Positions 22,232 to 32,471 of a stretch of 64,000 nt of DNA are shown one piece after another. The notes under the pieces were generated by a model. The model had not been told where the DNA came from and ran no database searches. It saw only the letters and a list, made by a program, of their open reading frames with translations. A program made the translations under genes and the position numbers. Every line of letters starts with the position of its first letter. Within the stretch, counting starts at the first letter, position 1. The stretch covers positions 6,698,501-6,762,500 of the forward strand of contig NC_056034.1 of NCBI RefSeq assembly GCF_004379255.2, given 5' to 3'. Source of the DNA: Salvia splendens. Lineage: Eukaryota; Streptophyta; Magnoliopsida; Lamiales; Lamiaceae.

Positions 22232-24136
22232 TAGGGGTGGGAATACGGATATCGGGTATTGGGTTTACCCGAACCCAATTCCCAATTTTATGGGATTGTG
22301 TATGAGATTGGGTAATGAAATTTAAGATAATTCGGGTATTGGGTAACCCGATCGGGTATCGGGTATTACCCGAACACCCGATTTATTATTTAGACTATTT
22401 TTTAATACCCAATTTATTATTTAGACTAATTTTTAATATCCAATTGGTTTTTGACTTTTGAATTATATTGTTGATTGTTTCTATATTTGATTCAATGTGT
22501 AATACTGTAAAATTTACATATTGCATAATCAATTTCCTTAAAACAAAAATAATAATGCACTTTAAAATAAGGGGTAACTACCTTAAAAGTCACAAACTTT
22601 CACCAAATTCCAGTTTTTCTCACGAACTATAAAATTGGCGTATAATGTCACGAACTTTATATTTAGTTGCCGTTTTCCCATGATGTGTTTTCCGACTATG
22701 AAGCAAGCTGGTGTGTGTTTTTAAGATGACGTGGCTGCTGACCTGTTAAAAAATTTATTGACTAGCCCAAAATCCCCAAATAACCCTACCCTAAAATCAG
22801 ATATATTTTCTCCTTCTCAATCTCACAATAGCAGCTCCGTTGTTTCTTTGCATCAGCAGCAATTTGCCATCCACGTCGTCGCCGGCGTCGGTTTCCTTTT
22901 CTTCAATCGCAACTTTCCTTCTCTCAAATCGTGTCGGTTATCACTACTCTACAAAACTCTCAACTCTCATAACAAAAGCGAGTGAAACTAAGTCAACTAG
23001 GAATTCAGATAGAGAAATGTAAACAAGTTAAAGAGCTGCCCCAACTTGACACGTTCTGGAATAGATGTTTAAGCTGCCACGTCGCCCCATTTATTTGCAG
23101 GCAAGCAGATTAGCCAGAGGTTGCAATATGGGACCTTCACCTTGCACATGACCTCGCCGCAGCAAGCGTCTTCAAACTCGATCACTTCATCTTCCGAAAC
23201 AGCACCGACAGCCTCTACCTTGGCCACAACAGATTGAACGGATTCAGTTTCCAAGCATAAAACGAGGCCTCTTACGGAAGATTTCACTGGAGAAGATGAA
23301 TCGTCGGTTAGGTCGGAAACAACAAACACGAAGGATCTGATCTTCAGCTCAGCAGAGCAAATGAGAGGAAGCTTCATCTCCTCCTTCCTCTTCGGATCAT
23401 TCTACTATGCACAGTTGAATCACCTCTGCCCCCAAATCAAAATTGAAATCGAAACAAAAAAAAATGGGAATTGCAATTGCCAGAAATTGACTAAATTCGA
23501 AACAATCTTGGAAATGTAAAAGATTCAATCGAAATTGGGATTAAAATCTGAACCTTGTGGCTTGCAATTTGGGAATAAAATTGAATTTAAGGTGTAATAT
23601 CATGAAACGACGTCGTTTTATCTATGTAAAATGACGTCGTTTTGTGAATTTCCAGCAATCTCCCGGTCAACTTTCAGGCTTGCCACGTATGCAAATTTTC
23701 AACCGGAAAATTGCAGGGTCGAGTCAAATGGGAAATACCAGTAACCCGATAAAGTTCGTGACATTATACGCCAATTTTATAGTTCATGGAAAAAACTGAA
23801 ATTTGGTGAAAGTTTGAGACTTTTAAGGCAGTTACCCCTTAAAATAAATGTGACCCATTTTGTAGTTTTGTACGATAAAATATATGCAATATTAAAGATA
23901 TTATCTATTCAAATATTTTCTATATTTAAATTATTATAATATCAATTTAAATTTTATAGTTATTTACATATATAAAGAGTTTGGGTACCCGATTCGTCGG
24001 GTTTGGATACCCATAGTGGGTATTGGGGTACCTGAAAATATATCAAGTCGGATATCGAGTAAGTATTTTATATGATTTTTTGGGTACCCGGTTTTTTCGA
24101 GTCGGGTACCCATGGGTACCCGTATTCCCACCCCTA
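22232..24136. mobile_element. hAT-like non-autonomous element, interrupted
   Basis: Termini TAGGGGTGGGAATACGG at 22232 and its complement CCGTATTCCCACCCCTA ending at 24136. The flanking 8-mers are CGAGTGGG (22224-22231) and CGAGTAGG (24137-24144), 7 of 8 alike, as expected for hAT. The body consists of CGGGTA/TACCCG-rich repeats and has no coding region. A MULE-like element (22571-23838) is inserted in it, so the unbroken element was about 630 bp. Confidence 0.82.
22571..23838. mobile_element. MULE-like element with long TIRs, 1268 bp
   Basis: The ends GGGGTAACTACCTTAAAAGT (22571) and the complement ending CAGTTACCCC (23838) extend as inverted repeats for about 90 bases. A perfect 9-bp duplication TTAAAATAA flanks it (22562-22570 and 23839-23847), the hallmark of Mutator-like elements. 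It has no transposase. The interior (about 22670-23740) is less AT-rich than its surroundings and has a 102-codon open frame on the minus strand at 23069-23377 that I do not recognise, plus a repeated AACGACGTCGTTTT-type palindrome near 23606-23643. Captured host DNA (Pack-MULE) is possible but not shown. Confidence 0.88.
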
Positions 24137-24356
24137 CGAGTAGGGATTTATTCTCGACCTTCGACGGCCCTTGTCTCATTTTCTTGAGCTTAATGATCAA
24201 ATGAAGCAATTAAACATTGGTAGAAGCCTAGAAACATATCTCTATCTTGTTTTTTCCTTGCATACTATTAAGGTTTCCGAAATACAAAATTGTTTAGATA
24301 TTCCCAAATTCGGAAGTAAATCTTTTCATGTGCGAGGATAAATTAGTTTAATTTAT

Positions 24357-24597
24357 TGCAGCAAAAAAGGCGATACTCTGGCCCTATATCATGTGAGGAG
24401 GTTCAATCAGAATAAGCAGTAGTCCGTTAAGGGGAAAGCCTTAACCCACTGGCTGTCAGAAGCCCATCTCTCAAGCATCACACTTGTGCCTGAGAGATGG
24501 AAGCAACTACACGACAACAGTGGAATTTGAACCCAGACTCATTGCAGCAAGATCTACTCATCCGTTGCCAACTGCGCTGGCTTTGCGGGTAAATAAA
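24357..24597 (-). mobile_element. tRNA-derived SINE, about 240 bp
   Basis: On the minus strand the head carries an A-box-like GCGCAGTTGGCAACGG and a B-box-like GGGTTCAAATTCC about 40 bases apart, then a body and a T-rich end near 24366. TTTAATTTAT is found on both sides (24347-24356 and 24598-24607) as a probable target duplication. It is not a functional tRNA gene: no acceptor stem or anticodon arm can be folded. Confidence 0.75.
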
Positions 24598-24607
24598 TTT
24601 AATTTAT

Positions 24608-25146
24608 AATACAAGGGGTCTCATGTCGTTAAAACAAATGGGTATAATTGACTAAAATATAGTTATAATTGTTCACCTACAAACTCTAGCTAGAATATTT
24701 AATTTGATAGTATATGATAAATATGATGAAGATCGAATGATATGAAGGCTTGGAGACTTTGTCACTTGACCCATTTGTTCTCTCCACGTGGTCCAGCTCT
24801 TTCTCTCTCACTCTTCATATTTCTTAAACAATATTAGTAGGTGGTGTCGGTTTCGAGATATATTTAATATTAATATATAATTTAGGATCGAGTGGTTAAA
24901 TTATTTTAGTTGAATTGGACTACCTATAATCAATTATCCAATGATTATCCATCTAGGATTGAATTATGAAATTGAATCCCGAGATACAATCTTGTAATCC
25001 AAACACATCATACCTATATTATTTCAATAGTTTCTATTGAACACAAAATTTAAAAAATTATACTTAATATAATAAAATAAAATAAATAATACAGAAACAA
25101 ATAAAATAGAAAATAAACAGAGTAATAAAGTAAGATAAATTAAATA
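24608..25146. other. AT-rich spacer, no gene seen
   Basis: No coding sequence or repeat with ends was recognised. Confidence 0.5.
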
Positions 25147-25403
25147 TTCCATTCCCTCCACCATGTAAAGTTTGTCATATATTGATCTAGTACGAGTTTT
25201 AAGAAATGTAATCAAAGTGAGTCGAAAAGTTAATGAAATGGATGTCCTATTTTTATGTAGTACACAATTTTTGTAAGAAAACATAAGTGAGAATTAGTTA
25301 GTAGAATGTGAGGTCCGGTGCAAAAAATGGTAAAAGTGAAATGTGACAAGCTTTGTAGGTCTAAGGGAAATGGAAATATTTGACAAACCTTTTGGGACAT
25401 AGA
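25147..25403. mobile_element. Degenerate Stowaway-like MITE
   Basis: Imperfect inverted ends (CATGTAAAGTTTGTCATA near 25162; TATTTGACAAACCTTTTGG near 25378) enclose the TAGTACGAGTTTTAAGAAATG and AGAATGTGAGGTCC blocks also seen at 5868-6121 and 46621-46872. The termini are eroded. Confidence 0.6.
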
Positions 25404-26199
25404 TATATCTTTAGCATAAAATAAGGTGTAGATTTTTTTAAAAAAAATACGAAATTTGATTAAATTCTGGTTGATCCCATAACTTTGAAAAATGACCAAT
25501 TACTCATATATCATAACTTTGATATCTTTCTCAGTTGTCTCATGAAAAAAAAATCATCATTCTACAATTATGAATTTATCACATGTGTAAAAATCAAAGA
25601 CACAATTGAATAATATACTAAACGACGTCGTATAAGTAGCCGAAAGTTTTGTTCGCATGGTACGTCGGTTTGCCAAATCATACATAATTTATCCAAAATC
25701 ATGAACTTTGAGACACTTGAGAAATTTTGAAAGTTCCAAAATTGATTAAAATTTGACCAAAATTTATAATTTTTTTATAATTTATCCTAAAATAAAATGA
25801 TGCATACAATAAGATATAACACGACAAAAATAAGGCTTAAATAACATAGACTAAATGATATAAAATGTTTATCATGGCATTGTAAACGCGTAGAATAAAC
25901 ATTAGGCATACCACAAAAGTTTATTGAGGTCCAGCCCACATAAATATGAGAATTGTTTGGTGATAATAGTGGGTTTATTGAGGTCCAACCCATTGTTTAA
26001 TAGTACTCCTACTACTTACAAAGATAGCAACGTCGGCAATTGGCATTCACTTTTGTCCACTCATCTCGAACTCCATTCGCTAACCCATCTACTTCAAATC
26101 CCAATTTCATCTCCCATTTTTATTGGAAGCATCAAATTCAAATTTAATCATATTATTAATATTATTATTATATTAAAAGATATTGTTTCAACCATATTT
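25404..26199. other. AT-rich spacer, no gene seen
   Basis: No coding region recognised. A short phrase GTTTATTGAGGTCCA(G/A)CCCA occurs twice (25919, 25974), a small local duplication. Confidence 0.5.
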
Positions 26200-26349
26200 A
26201 TTGAACCGAATTCAAATTTAGCATTCATAAAATATTACTATTTGTTATTGTTTTGATAATTAAATTACTTTTCTATTGAACCGAATTCAAATTTAGCATT
26301 CATAAAATATTACTATTTGTTATTGTTTTGATAATTAAATTACTTTTCT
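26200..26349. repeat. Perfect 75-bp tandem duplication
   Basis: The 75 bases at 26200-26274 are repeated without a visible difference at 26275-26349. Both copies end in AAATTACTTTTCT, which is also the target duplication of the SINE that follows. Identity points to a recent event. Confidence 0.93.
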
Positions 26350-26433
26350 AAATTTTATTTATAAGCAAATGATTGAAATTTAAAGGTCACGTCACGGTGG
26401 ACTCGAACCCGAGACCTTTAGCCTCGAACATCA
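26350..26433 (-). mobile_element. Truncated SINE with target duplication
   Basis: On the minus strand there is a B box (GGGTTCGAGTCC) but no complete A box, followed by a short body. AAATTACTTTTCT flanks it (26337-26349 and 26434-26446). The head sequence around the B box resembles the SINE at 21700-21807. Confidence 0.65.
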
Positions 26434-26504
26434 AAATTACTTTTCTCACCTACTCACATCATGTTCTATCAAAGTAATGTTTGTTTACTAAGAGCACCCA
26501 CAAC

Positions 26505-26712
26505 CAGTGGCGGATCTAGGGGGCATGAGGGGGCGGTCGCCCCCTCCGTGCGACTATTTTTCCCTTATCGGGATGTAATTTTACCATGTCCGCCCCCTCT
26601 GTTTGCCTCCGGCGTCGCCCCGAATAACAAAAAAAATAGCCATGTCCGCACTAAACCAAGCTAATACTATATATTCCGCCCCCTCCATTTCCGGATCCTG
26701 GATCCGCCACTG
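26505..26712. mobile_element. hAT MITE inside the end of Harbinger C, 208 bp
   Basis: Termini CAGTGGCGGATCTAGG at 26505 and the complement CCTGGATCCGCCACTG ending at 26712. A perfect 8-bp duplication CCCACAAC (26497-26504 and 26713-26720), made from the Harbinger terminal sequence, flanks it. CAGNGGCGGA ends plus 8-bp TSD are typical of plant hAT MITEs. No coding capacity. Confidence 0.93.
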
Positions 26713-26953
26713 CCCACAACCCTGCGAGCACGGTTATGGGCCCGGCCCCACTTTTTCTGCCTGCTCTCTAGCAAGAGCACAACACCCACAGCTGTGCTCT
26801 TCCGCAAGGACGAGCACAATTCAATTTAAAATTAAATTAAACAAAAACATTTTCATAATATTAAAATTCATTAAAAAAACCTAAATAATATTACAAATGA
26901 CAAATAAAATAAAAACGACATAATTAAAATCCTAAAAATTAAAAATTACATAA

Positions 26954-28267
26954 TTAAAATACTAAAAATAAAAAAAAACCACTACTCGTTGCGAATTTCG
27001 CCCACATGTGTTTGATTAGGTCTTCTTGTAGCTCAATGTGGGTTCGGGTATCGCGCATTGCGTGCCTTGTCTCGATCCTCTGGCCCTCCGTCGTATGCAC
27101 ACCTCGGCGTGGGGGATACCTCGCGGTTGAACTCCCGGCTTCATCCTCGTCGTAGAAGCTAGCCGCCCTCGGTCCTTCGTCGGCTATGATCATGTTGTGT
27201 AAGATAATACACGTGTACATGATGTCGGCGATATTATTCACGTACCAGAGCCGAGCCGGGGCCTTCACAATGTTGAATCGGGCTTGAAGGACCCCAAAGG
27301 CTCTTTCGACGTCTTTCCACGCGGACTCTTGACGCTGCGCAAAAAGAACTCGTCTCGGGTTGTGCGGGTTGCTGAGCGTCTTCACGAAAGTCGACCACCT
27401 TGGGTAGATACCATCGGCGAGATAGTAACCCATGTGGTATGTATTTCCGTTGATGGTGAAGTCGATCGCCGGTGCTACACCATTCATCACATCATTGAAG
27501 AGTGGTGAAGAATAGAGCACGTTCAAGTCGTTGTTGGATCCGACAACGCCGAAATATGCATGTCAAATCCATAGGCGGTAGTCGGCGACCGCCTCAAGGA
27601 TAAGTGTTGGGCAGCCGCCTTTGTGACCGCTTAGGTGTTGCCTCCTCCAAGCAGTCGGGCAATTCTTCCACCTCCAATGCATGCAGTCAATGCTGCCAAG
27701 CATTCCGAGAAAGCCATGGACTGATTCGTGAAGACGAAGTAACCGTTGGCAATCATCGGTGGTGGGTACCCGAAGGAATTCATCACCGAAAGCTGAACGA
27801 ACGCGCTCGCAAAATTTTTTTAGACAAAGGATTCTAGTGGACTCACCGATATGCAAATACTCGTCGAAGAGGTCGGCCGTTTGCCTAGTAGCGAGTTGTC
27901 GGATGGCACACGTACACTTCTGCAACGGCGTGATACTTTGCCGGCCGGCTGCATCTGGACTTGTTTGGAAGAATTCAACACGTGCGGACAATGTGTTGAC
28001 AATTCGCATAAACAAGCGCGTTGACATGCGAAAACGGCGCCTGAAGTAATCTGCCGGAAACCGCGGCTGGTCGGCAAAGTAGTCGGCAACGAACCTTTCG
28101 TGGGCTCCCTCCCGGTCACGATGGATGTAGCGGCGAGTTGATCTAGTTCGTTGAGGAGGAGGAGCGGGGGTATTCACCGCGACATATGCTTCGTAAGCGG
28201 CACGATGTTGTTCGTAGTATTCTTGTTCTTCGCGCTCCGCTTTCGCCATAAGATGGGTGAAATCCAT
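26954..28267 (-). pseudogene. Harbinger transposase, element C, one in-frame TGA
   Basis: From ATG 28267 (MDFTHLMAKAEREEQEYYEQ) the frame is open for 438 codons except for a single TGA at 27565-27563. It shows FRRRFRMSTRLFMRIV, the first catalytic Asp in GSIDCMHWRW, the second in GSNNDLNVLYSS, and the Glu in AWKDVERAFGVLQ. The TGA replaces a conserved Trp just before HAYFG, and is followed by C (TGA CAT). No other defect is obvious. It is called a pseudogene on the usual rule; readthrough would restore a full-length enzyme, so the status is open. Confidence 0.85.
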
Positions 28268-28850
28268 TTAAGGTTTTGAGTGAGAGATGAAGGTGTAGAT
28301 AGTATGTATGAGAATTATGAATGAGAGATGAATGAGAGATGATTTGATGTGATAAATGGATGATGAATGTGTGTATATATAGATGATTTCGGGGAAAACA
28401 AATAAAAAAATTTCAGAAAAACGGGCAAAAAAACGGCCATATTTTTGGGATTTGGAAAATATTTTTTTAATTTTTTTATCGATTTTTAAAATTTAATACA
28501 GAATTAAAAAAATAAATAAAAATATTCAAAGAGCCGTTGCCCAATCGCGTGCCGCCATGTCACCAGCTCGCTGGCACGGACGTGCTCGATGCATCGAGCA
28601 GTGCCGTGCCAGTGGCGCGAGAGCAGCAGCGGACGTCCGTCCACCGTTGCAGATGCTCTAAAATATTTGCTTAAATGATAAAAATGCCTCCTATCATGTT
28701 TTATCTACCGATTTAGTTGAAGGATAAATTAGTCATGGAATTAATTAATTCACGGATATTACACAAATACACATATTATGTGCATATAGCATTTTCATAA
28801 TAAAAATGAATAGAATAGATGCAATTTCAAATTTATGGATGTGCTTTTCA

Positions 28851-29356
28851 GAGTGTCCACTATGGGACCGCCGCGCCTATAGTCCCGACGGGGGCGATCC
28901 CAGGGCGGTCTATAGTGGAGGTGTTGTCCGCCCCCGGGGCGGACGAGGAGTGTGGGGGCGGTAGGCGGCGGACGGGCATGCGGCGACAGGGGGCGAGGAC
29001 GCGGCGACTCCGGGGCGGACGCGGCGGATTGGCGGGGCGCCTATAGTGGAACGGTGCCCGACGCGGCTATAGGCGGTGTTTTTTTGAATTCGATTTAATT
29101 CACCTATAAATACACCCCATTCCATTAAATTTTCGTTGTATAATTTTTCCTGTACTTTAATACGACGAATATTTAGTTGTATTTTATTTTAATTATTCGT
29201 TATATAATTTTACCCTTTTGCAATACAATTTTGGGGCTATTGGAAGTGTTGACCATAGTGGCGGAAACAAAATTTTTGGACTATAAACAAAAAAATTGAG
29301 GCTATGGACAAAAACTGAGGCAAGACTAATGGAGTGTCCCCCTTACGGTGGACACC
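28851..29356. mobile_element. Tourist-like MITE derived from the Harbinger E family
   Basis: About 506 bp with ends GAGTGTCCACTATGGGAC (28851) and ...GGTGGACACC (29356). Its left part (CTATAGTGGAGGTGTTGTCCGCC) and its right part (GCTATTGGAAGTGTTGACCATAGTGGCGGA) follow the two ends of element E at 48742-50763 almost phrase by phrase, with the transposase missing. The flanking triplets (TCA, TAG) do not match, so the target duplication is eroded or the ends are off by a base. Confidence 0.82.
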
Positions 29357-29419
29357 TAGTGGTACAACACAGTTACCAAACCACAGACAATCCCATCAAT
29401 TTCAAAGTGAAATGTCATC

Positions 29420-29535
29420 TGTGACGACAAATTACTGTTTTTGGGGTGAAACACAGTTATCCTTAATTTAAGCAGAGTCAGATTAAAATGTACTGAGACG
29501 ACAAATTACTGTTTTAGGATTGAAACATAGTTATC
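29420..29535. repeat. Two-copy direct repeat
   Basis: A stretch of about 45 bases starting GACGACAAATTACTGTTTT occurs near 29422 and again near 29492 with a few differences. No element ends are visible around it. Confidence 0.75.
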
Positions 29536-29616
29536 CTTGAATTATGAAATTTCTAATAAAAACAGGTTTACCATATTTTTGTCAAATCAAGTAGGTTAGG
29601 TCGACTCGTAGCATTA

Positions 29617-31549
29617 GGGCATTAGCAATGGGGCGCCCTAAGGCGCGCTACGTCAGTAGTTTTATCCTTCTACCTCCCCACCTGCAGTGGGGCGCCCTAA
29701 GGCGCGCCACGTCATCATTTTTTTAATATTTACAAAATTCATACGAATAAAAAAAAAATACATTAAAATACGAATTTCAAAAACTGAATTTCATTTAATA
29801 AAAATTAATACATTACAATGCGAATTAAAAAAAATGCAAACTCAGCGACGGCGGTTACGAGCCCACACTTCTTCAATCATGTCGCTCATGACCTGCGCAT
29901 GCTCCTGTTGGTTGCGCATTGAGGCCTGTCTAGATAGAACCTCTTCGAAGCCTAACGGTAACCCTCTATCGGGTGTGTCGGTCGATGTGCCGGAAGAGCT
30001 AGATGCACGGTCGTCTTCATTCCAGTCGGTGATGCTTCCGCCTTCACTCTCGACTATCATGTTGTGGATGATTATGCACGCATATATGACATTGGCGATG
30101 ACTTCCTTGTACCAGAAACGAGCCGGCCCTTTCACAATTGCCCACCGTGATTGGAGCACCCCAAATGCCCGCTCGATATCCTTCCGCGCCGCCTCCTGCT
30201 TTTGCGCAAATAAAACCCTCTTCTCACCAATTGGCAGCTGACTGTCTTTAGGAAAACTGGCCACCGTGGGTAGATGCCATCGGCCAAGTAGTACCCCATA
30301 TGGTATTGGCGTCTGTTGGCAGTAAACTCGATGGTCGGGCCATTGCCGTTACATTGGTCGGTGAAGAGGGTGGACGAGTTGAGGACGTTGATGTCGTTGT
30401 TCGACCCGGCTACGCCGAAGTAAGCATGCCAGATCCAGAGCCGATGGTCAGCGACGGCTTCGAGGATCATCGTCGGGTGGCTGCCCTTGTATCCACTTGT
30501 GAATTGGCCTCTCCACGCCGTCGGACAATTCTTCCACTCCTAGTGCATACAGTCGATGCTCCAGAGCATCCCGGGAAACCCGTGCGCCCTCTCGTGCATC
30601 TGCATCAGACCATGGCAATCAGTGGCTGTCGGCTTGCGCAAATATGTGTCGCCATAGGCCTCTACTATCCCCCGACAAAAGCTCTTCAGACACTCGCGGC
30701 CTGTAGTCTCCCCACAGTGGAGGTACTCGTCAAAAAGGTCCGCCGTGGTGCCGTATGCCAACTGACGAATAGCAGTCGTGCACTTTTGCAATGGTGTAAG
30801 GCCGGGTTTCCTGATGCCGTCCTCCCGAAACGTGAAGTATTCATCACGTGAAGACAATGTACGAACAATGCTGAGAAAAAGGTACCTCGACATTCTAAAC
30901 CGGCGGCGGAAAATAGTCGGGCCTCATCGCGGTTGATCGGCAAAATAGTCTTCAACCAGACGTCTGTGAGCTTCCTGGTGGTCGCGTCGGACATACGACC
31001 TTTGTCGAATAGGCCAATGGACTTGCTCAGCCGCCGCTGCCGCCGCCGCGGCCGCCGCCTCCTTCTCGCGCTGCATTTGCGCATAGCATGCCGCCATGGC
31101 CTCTTCAACGGCTGCATCTAATGCTTCGTCAAGCGAACCACCAGATTCAGATGAACTAGAACTATTGATGTCGTCGCCGAGATTCATGTTGGTTAGATGT
31201 AGAGAGAGAATATGTAAAGAGATAGTCGATATGTTCGTATGCACAACTGAATGAGAAACGAGATTTAAATAGAAAATCAAAACCGCGTGCCATCGTCCGA
31301 GTCGATCGTCCGCGACCTCCACAATGGGGCGGATGATGGCGCGGACGATAACCATCGTCCGCGACAGCCGCAATGGGGCGGACGATGGCGCGGCCGATGG
31401 CCATCGTCCGCGCTATCCTCCGCGACCGAAGTATAGGGCGCGACTATCGTCCGCGCCCTATGGCACGCACCCGCAATGGGTGCGGACGATGGATGGCGCG
31501 GACGATTCTCGCTATCGGGCGTGCCATCGTCCGCCCATTGCGGATGCTC
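29617..31549 (-). mobile_element. PIF/Harbinger element D, 1933 bp
   Basis: Ends GGGCATTAGCAATGGGGCG (29617) and the complement of GAGCATCCGCAATGGGCGG at the right (31549), with TTA on both sides (29614-29616, 31550-31552). The left terminus is duplicated: GCAATGGGGCGCCCTAAGGC at 29625 recurs as GCAGTGGGGCGCCCTAAGGC near 29684. The right 250 bases contain many copies of GCGGACGAT/ATCGTCCGC in both orientations. One broken transposase gene. Confidence 0.9.
29842..31187 (-). pseudogene. Harbinger transposase pseudogene, element D
   Basis: Starts at ATG 31187 (MNLGDDINSSSSSE), with a poly-Ala run near residue 45. All catalytic blocks can be read: SIDCMH, GSNNDINVLNSS, ARKDIERAFGVLQ. It is broken by a TGA near 30926-30924 (with a small deletion before the FRRFRM block), a TAG at the Trp after SIDCMH near 30541, and a frameshift near 30240. 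At the Trp before HAYFG it keeps TGG, unlike B, C and E. The end is near 29842 (IEEVWARNRRR). Confidence 0.88.
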
Positions 31550-31552
31550 TTA

Positions 31553-32471
31553 ACACTCATCCTTTACCAGTGATATATTTTTTGTAATTACTTGAAATTC
31601 TCCTAATTTTTTCTATGCTTAAAACTTCATTTCCATTTCATAAAAGTTAGTAGTACTCCTTATTAACTAAGTTTATGAAAAAGATTCAATGAATATATTC
31701 GTAAACTTTGGCAATCAATATATCTGAAATATCAACAAAATTTATGAGACTTGATTGCATTATGTATGCAAGGCTAACTTGCCTACTCGGGCATGTGAAT
31801 ATCCGCTAAAGTCGATGTCGCATTAGGTAATGTAGAAAATAGGTAAAATAAAATATAAGTATCACTTTTTAAATTTGGCCATTTAGCTTAATTTAATGAA
31901 CATTAATTTGAACTACTTTGTCACTTGAACTTTGCTATTATTACAACCTTTCGATCTTCTACCAGAACCAGATACCTCATGTTGTAATTATTCTTCACAA
32001 TATTCGAATAAATCGTTACTTCATTATTTTTCATCATACAAAGATGGCATAAATCCATTCTATAAAACATGTTACATGCTTTCAAAAAAAACGATTACAT
32101 TGAGGCGGTAGTATTAATGGCAAATTAAAAATTGTGCAGATTTATGGAGGTGTTAGTCAAATTTAGGGGGCAAAGCGATTCCAATTAAAAGTAACAAGTA
32201 GTACTATAATAAATTAATAAAATGAAATAAAATTAGAAGATTAGGCATTAGTCATGCAAGAAAATAGAAAAATAAAATTGGTTGGAATTGGAGAGCGTCA
32301 TAAATCGGGGATAGAAAAAAGGAAACCTTTTGGCTTTTCCCATTGCCTTGAGTCTATAGCTGAAAGTTCTTCGCCTTTCCCTTTCTTCTATTCAATAAAA
32401 AACTCTGCCCACATACATTTCCTCTCATTCTCAATTTCATCAAAACTCCACTATTTCTGCACCTGCAATCA
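31553..32471. other. AT-rich upstream region of the PLATZ gene
   Basis: No other gene or element recognised. The last about 100 bases are probably 5' leader. No clear TATA box. Confidence 0.5.

Larger units (their letters stand above)
26492..28658 (-). mobile_element. PIF/Harbinger element C, 2167 bp with a nested MITE
   Basis: TIRs GAGCACCCACAACC (interrupted by the nested MITE) at 26492 and the complement ...GGTTGCAGATGCTC-like end at 28658, with TAA duplications at 26489-26491 and 28659-28661. It carries one nearly open transposase gene on the minus strand. Without the nested hAT MITE and its TSD it would be 1951 bp. No Myb-like second gene is present. Confidence 0.92.

Noticed and set aside
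22731..22985. Small plus-strand gene in the MULE interior
   Set aside because: No domain, no splice support, and it overlaps a second frame; it could be part of captured DNA but cannot be called a gene.
28819..29046. 75-codon Gly/Arg-rich frame
   Set aside because: It is the GC-rich end of the MITE derived from Harbinger E.
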